Notes: a model not told the origin generated them from the letters alone. 64,000 nucleotides of DNA from JARRNE01 sp963824085 (GCA_963824085.1 CAWGNT010000002.1:7172-71171); one strand, 5' to 3'; counted from the stretch's first letter, positions 18,496 to 27,436 are shown. Numbers and translations are program-made.

Positions 18496-19257
18496 CTACG
18501 GGAGCATCCCTGCGCAGAGCACCCTGCGCACCACCGGCAGGTGTCGTCGACTCACGGAAAGACGGTCTTGGCAGCCGCGCAGGGAGACTTCCGCCGAGCC
18601 GTCGGCCGCGCGCTCGAGCCCCGCGAGCGCCCGACGCGAGACCAGCGCATTACGGTGCACGCGTACGAACAGGTCCGCGAACTCCTCCTCAAGCGACTTC
18701 AGCGACTCGTCGAGCAGCATCTGTCCGTGCCCGTGGCGCACAGTGACGTACTTTCGGTCTGCCCGCAGGTAGATGACGTCCTCGACGGGTATCGTCTGTA
18801 GCCCGCCGCGGTAGTGGGCGGTCAGCTGTCGCCGCCGTATAGGCTCGTGGAGCGGAATGGCTGAGATGGCTGCCCGCTGCGGCCGCGTCGTGACCAGCAC
18901 CCGCTCCAATGCGGCATGCAGCCGCTCGCGGCGCACGGGCTTTACCAGATAGTCTTCCACTCGGTGCTCAAAGGCCGCCAGTGCATAGTCCGCGTACGCG
19001 GTTACCAGGATAACCGCCGGTGGTGGATCGAGCTGCGCCAGGCGGCCTGCGGTCTGCAGCCCGCTCAACCCGGGCATGCGAATGTCGAGCAGCACCGTGT
19101 CCACGGCTTGCTCGGCGCAAAACGCCAATGCCGCCTCACCATCGGCGGCGTCGCCCGCGACCTCGTATCCCTCACCCAGCTCGGACACCAGCCGCCGCAG
19201 CCGTTCCCGCGCCGGGGGCTCGTCGTCCACGATCAGTATCCTCAATGCTCCCTCCAC
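18496..19257 (-). CDS. algR: AlgR-type LytTR response regulator
   Basis: The 253-residue protein has a receiver domain (RILIVDDEPPARERLRRL, phospho-acceptor D58 in VLLDIRMPG, the K of YLVKPVRRERL) and a C-terminal LytTR DNA-binding domain (about 138-245, with VIYLRADRKYVTVRH and FVRVHRNALVSRRAL). The order algZ-algR-hemC-hemD next to argH matches that in Pseudomonas, where AlgR controls surface and virulence functions. The start overlaps the kinase gene by 16 bp, so the two are translated together. Confidence 0.94.
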   Translation of the reverse strand: MEGALRILIVDDEPPARERLRRLVSELGEGYEVAGDAADGEAALAFCAEQAVDTVLLDIRMPGLSGLQTAGRLAQLDPPPAVILVTAYADYALAAFEHRVEDYLVKPVRRERLHAALERVLVTTRPQRAAISAIPLHEPIRRRQLTAHYRGGLQTIPVEDVIYLRADRKYVTVRHGHGQMLLDESLKSLEEEFADLFVRVHRNALVSRRALAGLERAADGSAEVSLRGCQDRLSVSRRHLPVVRRVLCAGMLP

Positions 19258-20318
19258 GGATAGGGGAACACAAGGCGAACCTGGTAGTCGCCTTCGATGC
19301 GTGACTCGATGATCCGCGCCGCTCCGGGATACATTGCGGCGAGGCGCTGCCGCACATTCTCCATGGCCATCCGGTTGCCGCCGGTCTCGGGTGCGCCCCG
19401 ATGCGCCCTCGGCAAGGTATTGCGCACGCTGAGGTTCACCTGGCCGCGCCGGTAGCGCCCGTCGATCCGGATCACCCCGGGCTCGCTAGAGGGCGCGATA
19501 CCGTGGTTGACCGCATTCTCCAGCAAGGGTTGCAGGATCAGGGGCGGAAGGACGGCCTCGGGCGGTAGCTCCCCGGTGTTCCATGCGACCGTAAGGCGCT
19601 CGCCGAACCGCTGCTCCTCGAGATGTAGATAGCGGCGCGAGAGCTCGATCTCCTGGGCTAGGGTCGCGCTGTTGTCTCGCCCAGAGAGGGCGGCCCGAAA
19701 GAGGTCGGAGAGATCCTGAATCAACTCCTCCGCGAGTCCTGGGTCGCGATGGATGACGCTCGCGATGGTGTTCATGCTGTTGAAGAGAAAGTGCGGTCGG
19801 ATGCGTGCCTGAAGCCTTTGCAGACGCGCCTCCGCCTCGGCCTCCACCTGCCGCCGCCACAGGTAATGCAGGTAGAGGTAACGCAGCAGCAGGGCGGCCA
19901 CGATGGCGCAGATGCCCAGGCTGCGAATCATGAGCCCGAACAAGCCGTCCTCGGGGAACAGATTGCCCTCTCCCCATGGCAGCAGCCGGAAGGCCAGCCA
20001 CCCGGCCGCGGCGGTCACCGCCATCAGGGTGCACCAGGCCAGAAATGCGGCGAGCCGATCGTCGAGACGTGTGAGGTGAGCGCGAAGCAGACATAGCAGG
20101 ACGCAGCCGGTCAAGACGACCAGCTGGATGTGAAGCGACAGCGGTCCCAGGCGCTCCCAGAATGCGGCGAGCGCTCTGGGCGAGGCCAGGGCGAGCACAA
20201 TCGCGAGCAGCTCGGCGCTGAGAATGACGCCCAGCACCGTCGGTACGCGGCAGAAGTCCGGTAGAAACCCCCGGGGCCGGGGATCGGCGGGGGTAAGGTT
20301 GCGTTCCTCTGGCCGCAT
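19242..20318 (-). CDS. algZ: AlgZ/LytS-type sensor histidine kinase
   Basis: From the ATG at 20318 the kinase has 358 residues. Four hydrophobic helices in the first 150 residues form the membrane sensor. The phospho-acceptor H176 lies in the His_kinase family motif ARIRPHFLFNSMNTIASVI, and LILQPLLENAVNHGIAP is the ATP-binding N box. It probably phosphorylates the adjacent AlgR-like regulator. The gene is divergent from argH with only 60 bp between the starts, so the two promoters must overlap. Confidence 0.92.
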   Translation of the reverse strand: MRPEERNLTPADPRPRGFLPDFCRVPTVLGVILSAELLAIVLALASPRALAAFWERLGPLSLHIQLVVLTGCVLLCLLRAHLTRLDDRLAAFLAWCTLMAVTAAAGWLAFRLLPWGEGNLFPEDGLFGLMIRSLGICAIVAALLLRYLYLHYLWRRQVEAEAEARLQRLQARIRPHFLFNSMNTIASVIHRDPGLAEELIQDLSDLFRAALSGRDNSATLAQEIELSRRYLHLEEQRFGERLTVAWNTGELPPEAVLPPLILQPLLENAVNHGIAPSSEPGVIRIDGRYRRGQVNLSVRNTLPRAHRGAPETGGNRMAMENVRQRLAAMYPGAARIIESRIEGDYQVRLVFPYPWREH

Positions 20319-20378
20319 GGGCGAAGGCAATGAACCGTGTAGAATCGCCGCCAACTGTAACAGCTCCCGCGACCAGCG

Positions 20379-21827
20379 ATGAACCAGCAGAATCTTCCGG
20401 CCAAGCCGTGGGCAGGACGCTTCAACGAGCCCACCGACGCCTTCGTCGAGGCCTTCACGGCTTCCGTGGACTTTGACCGCCGGCTGTACCGCCATGACAT
20501 CGAAGGGTCGATTGCTCATGCGACCATGCTCGCCCGCCAAGGCATCCTCACCGATGATGAGCGCGAGGCCATCGTCAAAGGGCTCGAGCGCATCCGCCGG
20601 CGCATCGAAACGGGGGATTTCACCTGGTCGATTCCGCTCGAAGACGTGCACATGAACGTCGAGTCCGCCCTCACCAACGAGATTGGCGATGCCGGCAAGA
20701 AGCTCCACACCGGCCGCTCCCGCAACGACCAGGTCGCGACCGACGTCCGGCTGTGGCTGCGCACGGAGATCGACGAGATTCGCCTGGCCCTAGCCCGTCT
20801 GGAGACCGCGCTGCTCGACCTCGCGGAGCGGGAAGCGGAGACCATCATGCCGGGCTTCACGCACCTGCAGGTCGCCCAGCCGGTCACCTTCGGCCACCAC
20901 ATGATGGCCTGGCTCGAGATGCTGGAACGGGATCGTGAGCGGCTCGCCGACTGCCGCCGCCGCGTCAATGTCATGCCTTTGGGGGCCGCCGCTCTGGCGG
21001 GCACCAGCTACTCCATCGACCGCATCTACACGGCCAAGCTTCTGGGTTTCGACCGGCCCGCGGAGAACTCCTTGGATGCCGTCTCGGATCGGGACTTTGC
21101 CATCGAATTCGCGGCCGCTGCGGCGATCCTGATGATGCACCTCTCGCGCTTCTCCGAGGAGCTGATTCTCTGGTCATCCGCGCGCTTCGGTTTCGTCGAG
21201 CTCGCCGACAGCTTCTGCACCGGCTCCTCCATCATGCCGCAGAAGAAGAACCCGGACGTGCCCGAGCTCGTGCGCGGCAAGAGCGGGCGGATCTTCGGCC
21301 ACCTGATGGGGCTGCTGACCCTGATGAAGGGCCAGCCGCTTGCGTACAACAAGGACAACCAGGAGGACAAGGAGCCCCTCTTCGATACGGTCGACAACCT
21401 GAAGGGGTCGCTCAAGGTCTTCGCCGACATGATGGGTCGACTCTCCTGCAACCGCGAGCGCATGCGGGCGGCGGCGCGGGAAGGGTTCGCGACAGCGACC
21501 GATCTTGCGGATTATCTGGTGCGCAAAGGCATTCCGTTCCGGGACGCCCACGAGATCGTTGGCAAGGCGGTCGCGCTTGGCGTCCGCGAAGGGCGCGACC
21601 TCTCCGACCTGACCCTGGACGAGCTTCGGCAGTTCTCGCCGGCGATCGACTCCGACGCCTTTGCCGTCCTCAGCCTGGACGGCTCCGTGGCGGCCCGGGA
21701 CCATCTCGGCGGAACGGCGCCGCGCCAGGTGCGAGCCGCCATCGCCCGCGCCAGGACTCGATTAGGCGACAGAACCGAAATAACCGCAGAGATGTTGAGT
21801 GCGCAGAGAGAAGACGACAGAGATTAG
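20379..21827 (+). CDS. argH: ArgH, argininosuccinate lyase
   Basis: The 482-residue enzyme has the fumarase/aspartase fold with [18 protein letters not shown], and the signature [12 protein letters not shown] (from G282) that carries the catalytic serine loop. It splits argininosuccinate to arginine and fumarate, the last step of arginine synthesis. The last 16 residues or so (from about [10 protein letters not shown]) and the stop codon are encoded by the left arm of a CCGCAGAG-type intergenic repeat, so the native C-terminus has been replaced or extended. Confidence 0.98.
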   Translation: MNQQNLPAKPWAGRFNEPTDAFVEAFTASVDFDRRLYRHDIEGSIAHATMLARQGILTDDEREAIVKGLERIRRRIETGDFTWSIPLEDVHMNVESALTNEIGDAGKKLHTGRSRNDQVATDVRLWLRTEIDEIRLALARLETALLDLAEREAETIMPGFTHLQVAQPVTFGHHMMAWLEMLERDRERLADCRRRVNVMPLGAAALAGTSYSIDRIYTAKLLGFDRPAENSLDAVSDRDFAIEFAAAAAILMMHLSRFSEELILWSSARFGFVELADSFCTGSSIMPQKKNPDVPELVRGKSGRIFGHLMGLLTLMKGQPLAYNKDNQEDKEPLFDTVDNLKGSLKVFADMMGRLSCNRERMRAAAREGFATATDLADYLVRKGIPFRDAHEIVGKAVALGVREGRDLSDLTLDELRQFSPAIDSDAFAVLSLDGSVAARDHLGGTAPRQVRAAIARARTRLGDRTEITAEMLSAQREDDRD

Positions 21828-21902
21828 GGGCTGTTGATAATCGCCCTTGCTTTACCGGCCAACTAAGCCTGCTCGGTGTCCTCCGCGTCTCCGCGGCTCA
21901 AC
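21780..21902. repeat. Paired CCGCAGAG...CTCCGCGG repeat arms, copy 1
   Basis: The left arm (about 21780-21826) reads ACCGCAGAGATGTTGAGTG then CGCAGAGAGAAGACGAC; the right arm (about 21867-21902) reads CGGTGTCCTCCGCGTCTCC followed by GCGGCTCAAC. The arms are roughly complementary and flank a unique spacer. Other copies are at 25612-25783 and 49985-50146. The left arm overlaps the 3' end of argH. Confidence 0.75.
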
Positions 21903-21921
21903 AGTTTTCGAGGGTTGACGC

Positions 21922-22275
21922 ATGACCGACTCGCTTGACGACCTTAACCGGCGCCTGCTCCGCTTCGCGCGCGAGCGTGACTGGGAACAATTTCACTCGC
22001 CGAAGAACCTGGCGATGGCCCTGGCAGGGGAGTCCGGAGAGCTCTTGGAGCACTTCCAGTGGCTCACCCAGGAGCAGAGCAGCACACTCGCCCCGGAGAA
22101 ACGGCGGGCGGTGGCCCACGAGATGGCCGATATCTTGATCTATCTGATCCGCCTCTCGGAGCGGCTGGGCGTCGATCTCGTCCAGGCCGCCTACGAGAAG
22201 ATTGCGATCAACGAGGCTCGCTACCCGGCGCACAAGGTCCAAGGTGACGCCCGGCGGGCGAGCGAGTATGACTGA
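21922..22275 (+). CDS. MazG-like nucleotide pyrophosphohydrolase (RS21-C6 type)
   Basis: The 117-residue all-alpha protein contains the metal-binding pattern of the MazG/dCTPase superfamily: ESGELLEHFQW in helix 2 and HEMADILIYLIRL in helix 3. MFERxRDWEQFHSPKNLAM-like text near the start (ERDWEQFHSPKNLAMAL) is typical of the RS21-C6/dCTPase branch. It probably hydrolyses non-canonical or excess nucleoside triphosphates to monophosphates as a house-cleaning enzyme. It is short, single-domain and apparently monocistronic. Confidence 0.88.
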   Translation: MTDSLDDLNRRLLRFARERDWEQFHSPKNLAMALAGESGELLEHFQWLTQEQSSTLAPEKRRAVAHEMADILIYLIRLSERLGVDLVQAAYEKIAINEARYPAHKVQGDARRASEYD

Positions 22276-22304
22276 GGAGAGATGGGCAAGGCGCAGCTTG
22301 CCGA

Positions 22305-22640
22305 TCAGGTGAAGTGAGTCGTCACTTCCTGTGCAGGCCTGACTGCGTCGAGGCTCACGACGGGTTGGTCACCCACGACCTCGGCGCTGTGGACGACGTG
22401 CTTCGGCACCGCCAACAGGTCGCCCGGCTGCAGCACCAGGCTCTCCGTGCCCATGGTCATGCGGAAACGCCCGGACAGGACGGCGTCGATCTTGTCCACT
22501 CCGTGGTCGTGCGCGGCAAAGTAGGTCCCGGGCGGATAGATGTACTTGGTTACCTGGTAGCCGCGCACCTCCAGCTTGCGGCGCATTTCGGCTTCCGAGA
22601 GCTTGCCGTCGCGTGCGGGGTTCCAGTGCTCTATCTGCAT
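22305..22640 (-). CDS. Small cupin-domain protein
   Basis: From the ATG at 22640, which follows GGGAG at good distance, the protein has 111 residues. A single cupin barrel is visible, with PPGTYFAAHDHGVDKIDAVLSG as motif 1 (metal-binding H residues and the E/D position) and LQPGDLLAVPKHVVHSAEV as motif 2. Substrate is unknown; such proteins include sugar isomerases, dioxygenases and sensors. It is convergent with the MazG-like gene. Confidence 0.8.
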   Translation of the reverse strand: MQIEHWNPARDGKLSEAEMRRKLEVRGYQVTKYIYPPGTYFAAHDHGVDKIDAVLSGRFRMTMGTESLVLQPGDLLAVPKHVVHSAEVVGDQPVVSLDAVRPAQEVTTHFT

Positions 22641-22739
22641 CGTGTGCTCCCTGTTCGGTCGGTTCTTAGGCGATCCTCGAAATCGAATGTACCGGATCGC
22701 GGACGGTTTATGCACGCCTTGAAGGAGGGTGATTGGCGC

Positions 22740-22955
22740 TATGCCTCAGTTACGGCGAAGGGCATGCTTTGTCACGGGGCTCCTCGCCGTCCTTGGCACC
22801 TGGTTTCCGGCATTCCCCCGGATCAAGTCGGGGCAGGCTCTGCCGGGACGACGACGTTGATCGTGCCTCGGCGTCATCCCGGCAGGGAGTGCCGGGATCT
22901 AGGCCCCATGGATGGAGTCCAAGGTGTTCCGGCTGAGTTTCAGGACTAGTCACCT
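22740..22955. repeat. 216-bp dispersed repeat, copy 1
   Basis: The stretch from TATGCCTCAG to about CAGGACTAGTCACCT matches 54994-55209 along its full length with few differences. It contains paired segments GGCATTCCCCCGGATCAAG and CTGCCGGGA...TCATCCCGGCAG, so it can fold extensively. No open frame conserved between the two copies was seen. Copy 1 abuts a truncated hydrolase gene. Confidence 0.9.
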
Positions 22956-23004
22956 CAAGGAGTGCCGGCAGCTTTGGTGGGCCTACGGGCTGGGAGGTGA
23001 GGCA

Positions 23005-23145
23005 CCGATTCAGCCCGGCTCGGCCCAGGGGTTGCGCCATCACCTCCATGAATTCCGAGCGCATTCCCTGACCGGCACCATGCGCCAGGATCAGGTGCCA
23101 GCGTGCGTCGATCGGCCCGTCGATAAGCCGTTGCGGTGCGTCCAT
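23005..23145 (-). pseudogene. N-terminal fragment of an alpha/beta hydrolase (KANL3/Tex30-like)
   Basis: Minus-strand translation from the ATG at 23145 gives RLIDGPIDARWHLILAHGAG and then GMRSEFMEVMAQPLGRAGL, the start of the small alpha/beta hydrolases of the KANL3/Tex30 group. The expected continuation (a strand followed by FPYM) is missing; after about 47 residues the frame loses similarity, and 50 bp further lies the 216-bp repeat. The gene is therefore a remnant, with the catalytic Ser, Asp and His all lost. It is divergent from the oxidoreductase gene. Confidence 0.65.
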
Positions 23146-23234
23146 AGACTTGTCAGGCCGCGAATGGCGGCCACATCTTATGCAACCTGCGACAACCAGT
23201 AGAGCATAACGACACAACAGTAGGAGGCAAGGCG

Positions 23235-24230
23235 ATGAAGGCAATCGAGATGCGGGAACCGGGCGGTCCCGAGGTGTTGGCGCTCGTGGACCGGCCCATG
23301 CCGGTGCTCACCTCGCCCACGGGTGTCCTTGTCCGCCTGGAGGCGGCAGGCATCAATCCGGTGGACACCAAGGTGCGCAGCCGCGGTGTATTCGTGCCGG
23401 ACGGACTGCCCGCGGTTCTCGGATGCGACGGCGCGGGCGTAATCGAGGCGGTCGGAGACGCGGCCTCGCGGCTCAAGCCGGGCGACGCCGTTTGGTTCTG
23501 CCACGGCGGGCTCGGGGGGGCGGAGGGCAACTATGCCCAGTACGCGCTCATCGACGAGTCGGTCGCTCAGCGCAAACCCGAGAGCTTGGACTTTGTGCAC
23601 GCCGCCGCGGCGCCCTTGGTCCTGATCACGGCCTGGGAGGCGCTCTACGACCGAGCCGCCCTCCAGGCGGGGGAGACCGTTCTTGTTCACGGCGGTGCCG
23701 GTGGCGTGGGTCACGTGGCCATCCAGCTCGCTCGGCTCGCTGGGGCACGTGTATGCGCCACGGTGAGCGGCCCGGAGAAGGCGGAGCTCGTACACTCTTT
23801 GGGGGCCGAGTATGCGATCAACTACCGCGAGGAGGACCTCGTGGAGGCCGTCATGGACTGGACCGAGGGCCGCGGCGTGGATGTCGCCCTGGACACAGTG
23901 GGCCCGGAGGTCTTCGCGGAGACCATCCCGGCGATGGCCCATTACGGGGACCTTATCACCATCCTCGATCCTGGGTCGGTGGACCTCAAGGAGGCGCGCA
24001 ACCGCAACCTGCGCATCGGCTTCGAGCTGATGCTGACCCCCATGCTGCGGCACCTACCCGAGGCGCGCGCGCACCAGGGTGAGATCCTGCGCCGGTGCGG
24101 CGAGTGGATCGATCGCGGAGAGCTGAGTATTCACGTGTCCAGGACCTTCCCCCTCGATCGCGCGGCAGAGGCCCATCGGCTGATCGAGCACGGGCATACG
24201 ACGGGCAAGCTGGTGCTGAGCATGAGCTGA
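23235..24230 (+). CDS. Quinone oxidoreductase-like medium-chain dehydrogenase
   Basis: The 331-residue protein belongs to the zinc-free MDR branch: MKAIEMREPGGPEVLAL at the start, EAAGINPVDTKVR, and the NADPH-binding VLVHGGAGGVGHVAIQLA. The catalytic and structural zinc cysteines of alcohol dehydrogenases are absent. Members reduce quinones or enones with NADPH. The ATG follows AGGAGG-like sequence (GTAGGAGGCAAGGCG). The physiological substrate cannot be inferred. Confidence 0.9.
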   Translation: MKAIEMREPGGPEVLALVDRPMPVLTSPTGVLVRLEAAGINPVDTKVRSRGVFVPDGLPAVLGCDGAGVIEAVGDAASRLKPGDAVWFCHGGLGGAEGNYAQYALIDESVAQRKPESLDFVHAAAAPLVLITAWEALYDRAALQAGETVLVHGGAGGVGHVAIQLARLAGARVCATVSGPEKAELVHSLGAEYAINYREEDLVEAVMDWTEGRGVDVALDTVGPEVFAETIPAMAHYGDLITILDPGSVDLKEARNRNLRIGFELMLTPMLRHLPEARAHQGEILRRCGEWIDRGELSIHVSRTFPLDRAAEAHRLIEHGHTTGKLVLSMS

Positions 24231-24251
24231 GGCGCCTGACGGGCGGCCGCG

Positions 24252-24797
24252 ATGCTCCGCGTCGCCATTCTCGCGGATACTCACGGTCACTTGGATCCCC
24301 GGGTGGCCGAGCTTGTTGCCGGCTGCGATATCGCCGTGCATGGCGGCGACATCGGTAACGCCGGTGTCCTGGCCGCCTTGCAGCCTCGTCGCGGCCGGGT
24401 GATCGCTGTCGTGGGCAACAACGACATCCCGCGCAAGTGGCCCGAGTACGAGCGCGACCTCCTGGCGGCGCTGCCCGAGCTGGCGGAGCTGGAGCTCCCC
24501 GGGGGTAAGCTGGTCGCAATTCACGGTCATCAAATGCCTGCCGCGACGCGGCACGATCGCTTGCGAGGGCACTTTGCCCATGCCCGGGCGGTCATCTACG
24601 GTCATAGCCATCGGCTGGTGGCAGACCAGGAGGCGACGCCCTGGATCCTCAACCCGGGGGCAGCGGGCCGTGCCCGGACTTACGGTGGGCCCTCGTGCAT
24701 GATCCTTTCCGCCTCTGAGCGCCGCTGGACGCTCCGGATCGAACGCTTCGAGCCGACCAAGCGGAAGCGTCACAAGGAGCCCCTTCGCGCCTGCTAG
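24252..24797 (+). CDS. YfcE/MJ0936-like metallophosphoesterase
   Basis: The 181-residue protein has the calcineurin-like motifs in order: ILADTHGHLDPR, HGGDIGN, VVGNNDIP (the usual GNCD position), VAIHGHQ and VIYGHSHR. The last 20 residues are basic (EPTKRKRHKEPLRAC). Related enzymes hydrolyse phosphodiesters with manganese. It starts 21 bp after the oxidoreductase gene and may share its transcript. Confidence 0.9.
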   Translation: MLRVAILADTHGHLDPRVAELVAGCDIAVHGGDIGNAGVLAALQPRRGRVIAVVGNNDIPRKWPEYERDLLAALPELAELELPGGKLVAIHGHQMPAATRHDRLRGHFAHARAVIYGHSHRLVADQEATPWILNPGAAGRARTYGGPSCMILSASERRWTLRIERFEPTKRKRHKEPLRAC

Positions 24798-24848
24798 AGA
24801 TTCTACTTAGCTCATTGAAATAAATAACAAAATGTGCTCACTTTCCCA

Positions 24849-24876
24849 TTGAAACACGGCCCAATGGAACTATATT
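24849..24876 (+). promoter_or_regulatory. Promoter of the hsp20 gene
   Basis: TTGAAA (24849-24854), a 16-bp spacer and TATATT (24871-24876) form a near-consensus sigma-70 promoter 34 bp before the start codon. A second CATTGAAA lies about 36 bp further upstream. The TTGAAA box is also compatible with a sigma-32 -35 element, but the sigma-32 CCCCAT -10 box is only loosely present (CCAATGGA). The region is strikingly AT-richer than its surroundings. Confidence 0.6.
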
Positions 24877-24909
24877 TAAAGAAGGGAAGTGAACTGAAGG
24901 AGAACTACC

Positions 24910-25395
24910 ATGGCAACCAAACGTAAAGAGATGGTCGAGGTGGTTCCGCGTCGTGAGTTGGGCCTCTTCGACGAAATGGACCGTATGTTCGACACCTTGC
25001 TCCATCGTGGGTGGCTAAGCCCCTTCCATGAAGTCTGGCCCGAGTGGGGGCGTCTGCAAGAGACGATGGAGTTCAGAACACCTCTGGTGGACGTGGTCGA
25101 CCGGGACAACGAGATCCTGGTCCGCGCCGAGGTTCCTGGTGTGGAGAAGAAGGATCTGACCGTCGACCTGTCCGGTCAGCTCCTTACCATCCGTGGTGAG
25201 CGCCGCCGGGAGGAGAAGAAGGAGGAAGGCGAGTTCTTCCGCGCGGAGATCGCACGTGGCGCCTTCAGCCGGACAATCCGCCTGCCGGAGGACGTGGAGC
25301 TCGGGACCGCAAAGGCCGAGTTCAAGGAGGGTATCCTCGAGATTCATCTGCCCAAGACCCACAAGACGGAGCGCCGCCAGATCACCGTGGAATGA
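24910..25395 (+). CDS. Small heat shock protein, Hsp20/alpha-crystallin family
   Basis: The 161-residue protein has a short N-terminal region (DEMDRMFDTLLHRGWLSPFHE), the alpha-crystallin domain from about residue 55 (PLVDVVDRDNEILVRAEVPG...LTIRGERR) and the AKAEFKEGILEIHLPK beta-strand with the C-terminal tail. It is an ATP-independent holdase that binds unfolding proteins in the cytoplasm. AAGGAG lies 7 bp before the ATG. It has its own promoter and a strong terminator, so it is monocistronic. Confidence 0.96.
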   Translation: MATKRKEMVEVVPRRELGLFDEMDRMFDTLLHRGWLSPFHEVWPEWGRLQETMEFRTPLVDVVDRDNEILVRAEVPGVEKKDLTVDLSGQLLTIRGERRREEKKEEGEFFRAEIARGAFSRTIRLPEDVELGTAKAEFKEGILEIHLPKTHKTERRQITVE

Positions 25396-25457
25396 TGACA
25401 CGGGGATGACCGCGTGTGAGCTGTAGCCTCTGCGAGGGACTCGCGGGGGCAAAGCAG

Positions 25458-25492
25458 AGGGCCGGCCGAGAAGCCGGCCCTGTCGTTTTCGG
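25458..25492 (+). terminator. Rho-independent terminator of hsp20
   Basis: AGGGCCGGC (25458-25466) and GCCGGCCCT (25473-25481) form a perfect 9-bp GC-rich stem with loop CGAGAA, followed by GTCGTTTTC. It lies 63 bp after the hsp20 stop codon. The T-run is short. Confidence 0.75.
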
Positions 25493-25516
25493 GGCAGCGC
25501 CTCGCGATTCGCCCTC

Positions 25517-25539
25517 GTTCCCAAGTTCCACTTGGGAAC
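25517..25539. repeat. TTCCCAAG/CTTGGGAA short hairpin, copy 2
   Basis: GTTCCCAAG (25517-25525) and CTTGGGAAC (25531-25539) pair perfectly around TTCCA. It has the same core as the hairpins at 15827 and 28277. Confidence 0.7.
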
Positions 25540-25611
25540 GCTCCCTCAGAAGCTCCGCTTCTCGCAGCCCCGCCTTGGAGCTGCCGGGTCAGCGCCGCGG
25601 AAGCAGCGTTT

Positions 25612-25783
25612 CAACCGCAGAGACACAAAGTGCGCAGAGAAGAGCAGAGAGATCAAGGAAACAATGATCACCTTGCGGGTGGAGGCCCGGGCTCAAGCGA
25701 ATGCCGACGCCGTGCCGCGGTCGGCGGTCTCTATGCGACAATTTCCCCTCTGTGTTCTCTGCGTCTCTGCGGTTCAAATCCAG
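25612..25783. repeat. Paired CCGCAGAG...CTCTGCGG repeat arms, copy 2
   Basis: The left arm reads CAACCGCAGAGACACAAAG then TGCGCAGAGAAGAGCAGAGA; the right arm (about 25740-25783) reads CCCCTCTGTGTTCTCTGCG then TCTCTGCGGTTCAAATCC. The arms are inverted copies of each other flanking roughly 85 bp of unique DNA. It lies between the hsp20 terminator and the end of nfeD; no gene is supported here. Confidence 0.8.
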
Positions 25784-26251
25784 CTAAGCCGTGGGTCGTG
25801 AATCCTCGACCGGGCTCACGACGAGCACGACGCCGTCGACCCCGGTGACCCTTACCTTGGTACCGACCGCGCAGTCGGCTCCGCAGATCTTCCAGGTCGT
25901 GTCGTCCACCCGAATCTTGCCCACGCCGTTGACCACGGGCTGCTCCAGGGTGAACACCCGCCCCACGTACTGGTGACCACGGCGGTTCAGGGTTGGCTCA
26001 TCGCTCTTGATGGGGTGGCGGGTCAAGAAGCGGCGACCCAGGATGACGCTGAGCACGCTGACGACAGCATAGAGCACCAGCTGAAGCTGCCAGGTCATGG
26101 CCGGGAAGGCTGTGAGCAAGACCGCCACCACGCCCGCCGCCATTGCCAACCACATGAAGAAGGCGGCGGGGGCGAGGACCTCCAGAATGATCAGGACGAT
26201 GCCTAGCACCAACCAGTGCCAGGGGCCGAGCGGTGGGATCCAGTCGAGCAT
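25784..26251 (-). CDS. NfeD-like membrane protein
   Basis: The 155-residue protein has three to four membrane helices (WHWLVLGIVLIILEVLAPAA and the following segments) and a C-terminal OB-fold (about residues 90-150, with VGRVFTLEQPVVNGVGKIRV and GTKVRVTGVDG). This is the short NfeD form. It overlaps the preceding SPFH gene by one base (TGATG). NfeD proteins pair with stomatin-like proteins, probably shaping or stabilising membrane microdomains. Confidence 0.92.
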   Translation of the reverse strand: MLDWIPPLGPWHWLVLGIVLIILEVLAPAAFFMWLAMAAGVVAVLLTAFPAMTWQLQLVLYAVVSVLSVILGRRFLTRHPIKSDEPTLNRRGHQYVGRVFTLEQPVVNGVGKIRVDDTTWKICGADCAVGTKVRVTGVDGVVLVVSPVEDSRPTA

Positions 26252-27183
26252 CAGTCGCCGCTTGCGGATGTGCGGTGGCGCCCCAAGCCCTCGCGCGTGA
26301 TCTCGGCGATTCCGGCCAGGGAGCCGATGAGGTTCGATGCCTCCAGGGGCAGCAGGATGACCTTTTGGTTCGGGGCGGAGCCGATCGTCTGGAGGGCCTC
26401 CGTGTAACGCTGGGCCACGAAATAGTTCACGGCGTTGATGTCACCCTTGGCGATGGCCTGAGACACCATGAGGGTCGCCTTCGCCTCGGCCTCCGCGAGA
26501 CGCTCACGGGCCTCGGCTTGGCGGAAGGCCGCCTCGCGCTCGCCTTCCGCTTCCAGGATGGCGGCCTGTTTGGCGCCTTCCGCCTCCAGGATGGCCGCCT
26601 GGCGCTTGCCCTCCGCCTCCAGGATTGACGCCCGCTTGTCGCGCTCCGCCTTCATCTGGCGAGCCATGGACTCCACCAGCGTCTGGGGCGGTGAGATGTC
26701 CTTGATCTCGATGCGGGTGACCTTTACTCCCCAGGGGGTGGTCGCATCGTCGACGACGTGAAGGAGCTGGGCGTTGATCTTGTCGCGTTGAGACAGCAGC
26801 TCGTCCAGGTCCATGGACCCCATGACGGTGCGAATGTTCGTCATGGTGAGATTGAGAATGGCGTACTGCAGCCCGCTCACCTCGTACGCTGCCTTGGGGG
26901 CGTCCAGGATTTGAAAGAAGACGACCCCATCCACCGTGACCATGGCATTGTCGCGGGTAATCACCTCCTGGGACGGGACATCCAGCACCTGCTCCATCAT
27001 GTTGAGCTTCGACCCGACCCGGTCGATGAAGGGCACGATCACATGCAGGCCGGGGACGAGTGTGCGCGTGTACCGGCCCACCCGCTCCACCGTGTACTCC
27101 GAGCCCTGGGGGACCTGACGCACGGCAAGTGCGACCAGAATGACGGCGAGGATGACGAGGCCGATGACAACTGTTTCTTGCAT
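26251..27183 (-). CDS. qmcA: SPFH/stomatin-like protein, QmcA family
   Basis: The 310-residue protein has an N-terminal membrane anchor ([16 protein letters not shown]), a band-7 domain ([20 protein letters not shown] ... KDISPP) and a coiled coil built from three near-identical ILEAEG repeats (around residues 187-215). Such proteins form large membrane-associated oligomers like flotillins. It is the first gene of a two-gene unit with nfeD. Confidence 0.94.
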   Translation of the reverse strand: MQETVVIGLVILAVILVALAVRQVPQGSEYTVERVGRYTRTLVPGLHVIVPFIDRVGSKLNMMEQVLDVPSQEVITRDNAMVTVDGVVFFQILDAPKAAYEVSGLQYAILNLTMTNIRTVMGSMDLDELLSQRDKINAQLLHVVDDATTPWGVKVTRIEIKDISPPQTLVESMARQMKAERDKRASILEAEGKRQAAILEAEGAKQAAILEAEGEREAAFRQAEARERLAEAEAKATLMVSQAIAKGDINAVNYFVAQRYTEALQTIGSAPNQKVILLPLEASNLIGSLAGIAEITREGLGRHRTSASGD

Positions 27184-27265
27184 AGTGCGCTCCGCGCTCA
27201 GGAATTTGCCGGAAAAACGCGCGGCAGTATATCCAGTCCCACGCGTGGAAGAGCGAGATTTTCGT

Positions 27266-27424
27266 TATACCTCACGCGGGTTTTTCGCTTTTCGGCCCCA
27301 GGGTCGGGTTGCGTCCGCCGGGGATGTCGGCCGCAGGGAAGCGGCCGTCAAGTCTTCAGCGAGGAATCCACGGCGGACGCAACCCGAGCTCGGAAAACCG
27401 GAAGAATCAAATACCAGCGGTATA
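27266..27424 (+). repeat. Palindromic MITE-like repeat, subtype B copy 1
   Basis: The element starts TATACCTCACGCGGG and ends AATACCAGCGGTATA. Paired arms are GGGTCGGGTTGCGTCCGCCG and CGGCGGACGCAACCCGA, with an inner GTCGGCCGCAGGGAAGCGGC segment and the core GAGGAATCCACGGCGG. Subtype B has GGAATCCACGG where subtype A has TGTATTCACGG. It lies between the divergent qmcA and ttcA-like genes, immediately before the latter's start. Confidence 0.9.
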
Positions 27425-27436
27425 CACTTCGAACCG

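Noticed and set aside
25740..25790. tRNA-like T-arm sequence GGTTCAAATCC
   Set aside because: It is the end of the CCGCAGAG repeat arm; no acceptor stem or D-arm is present around it.
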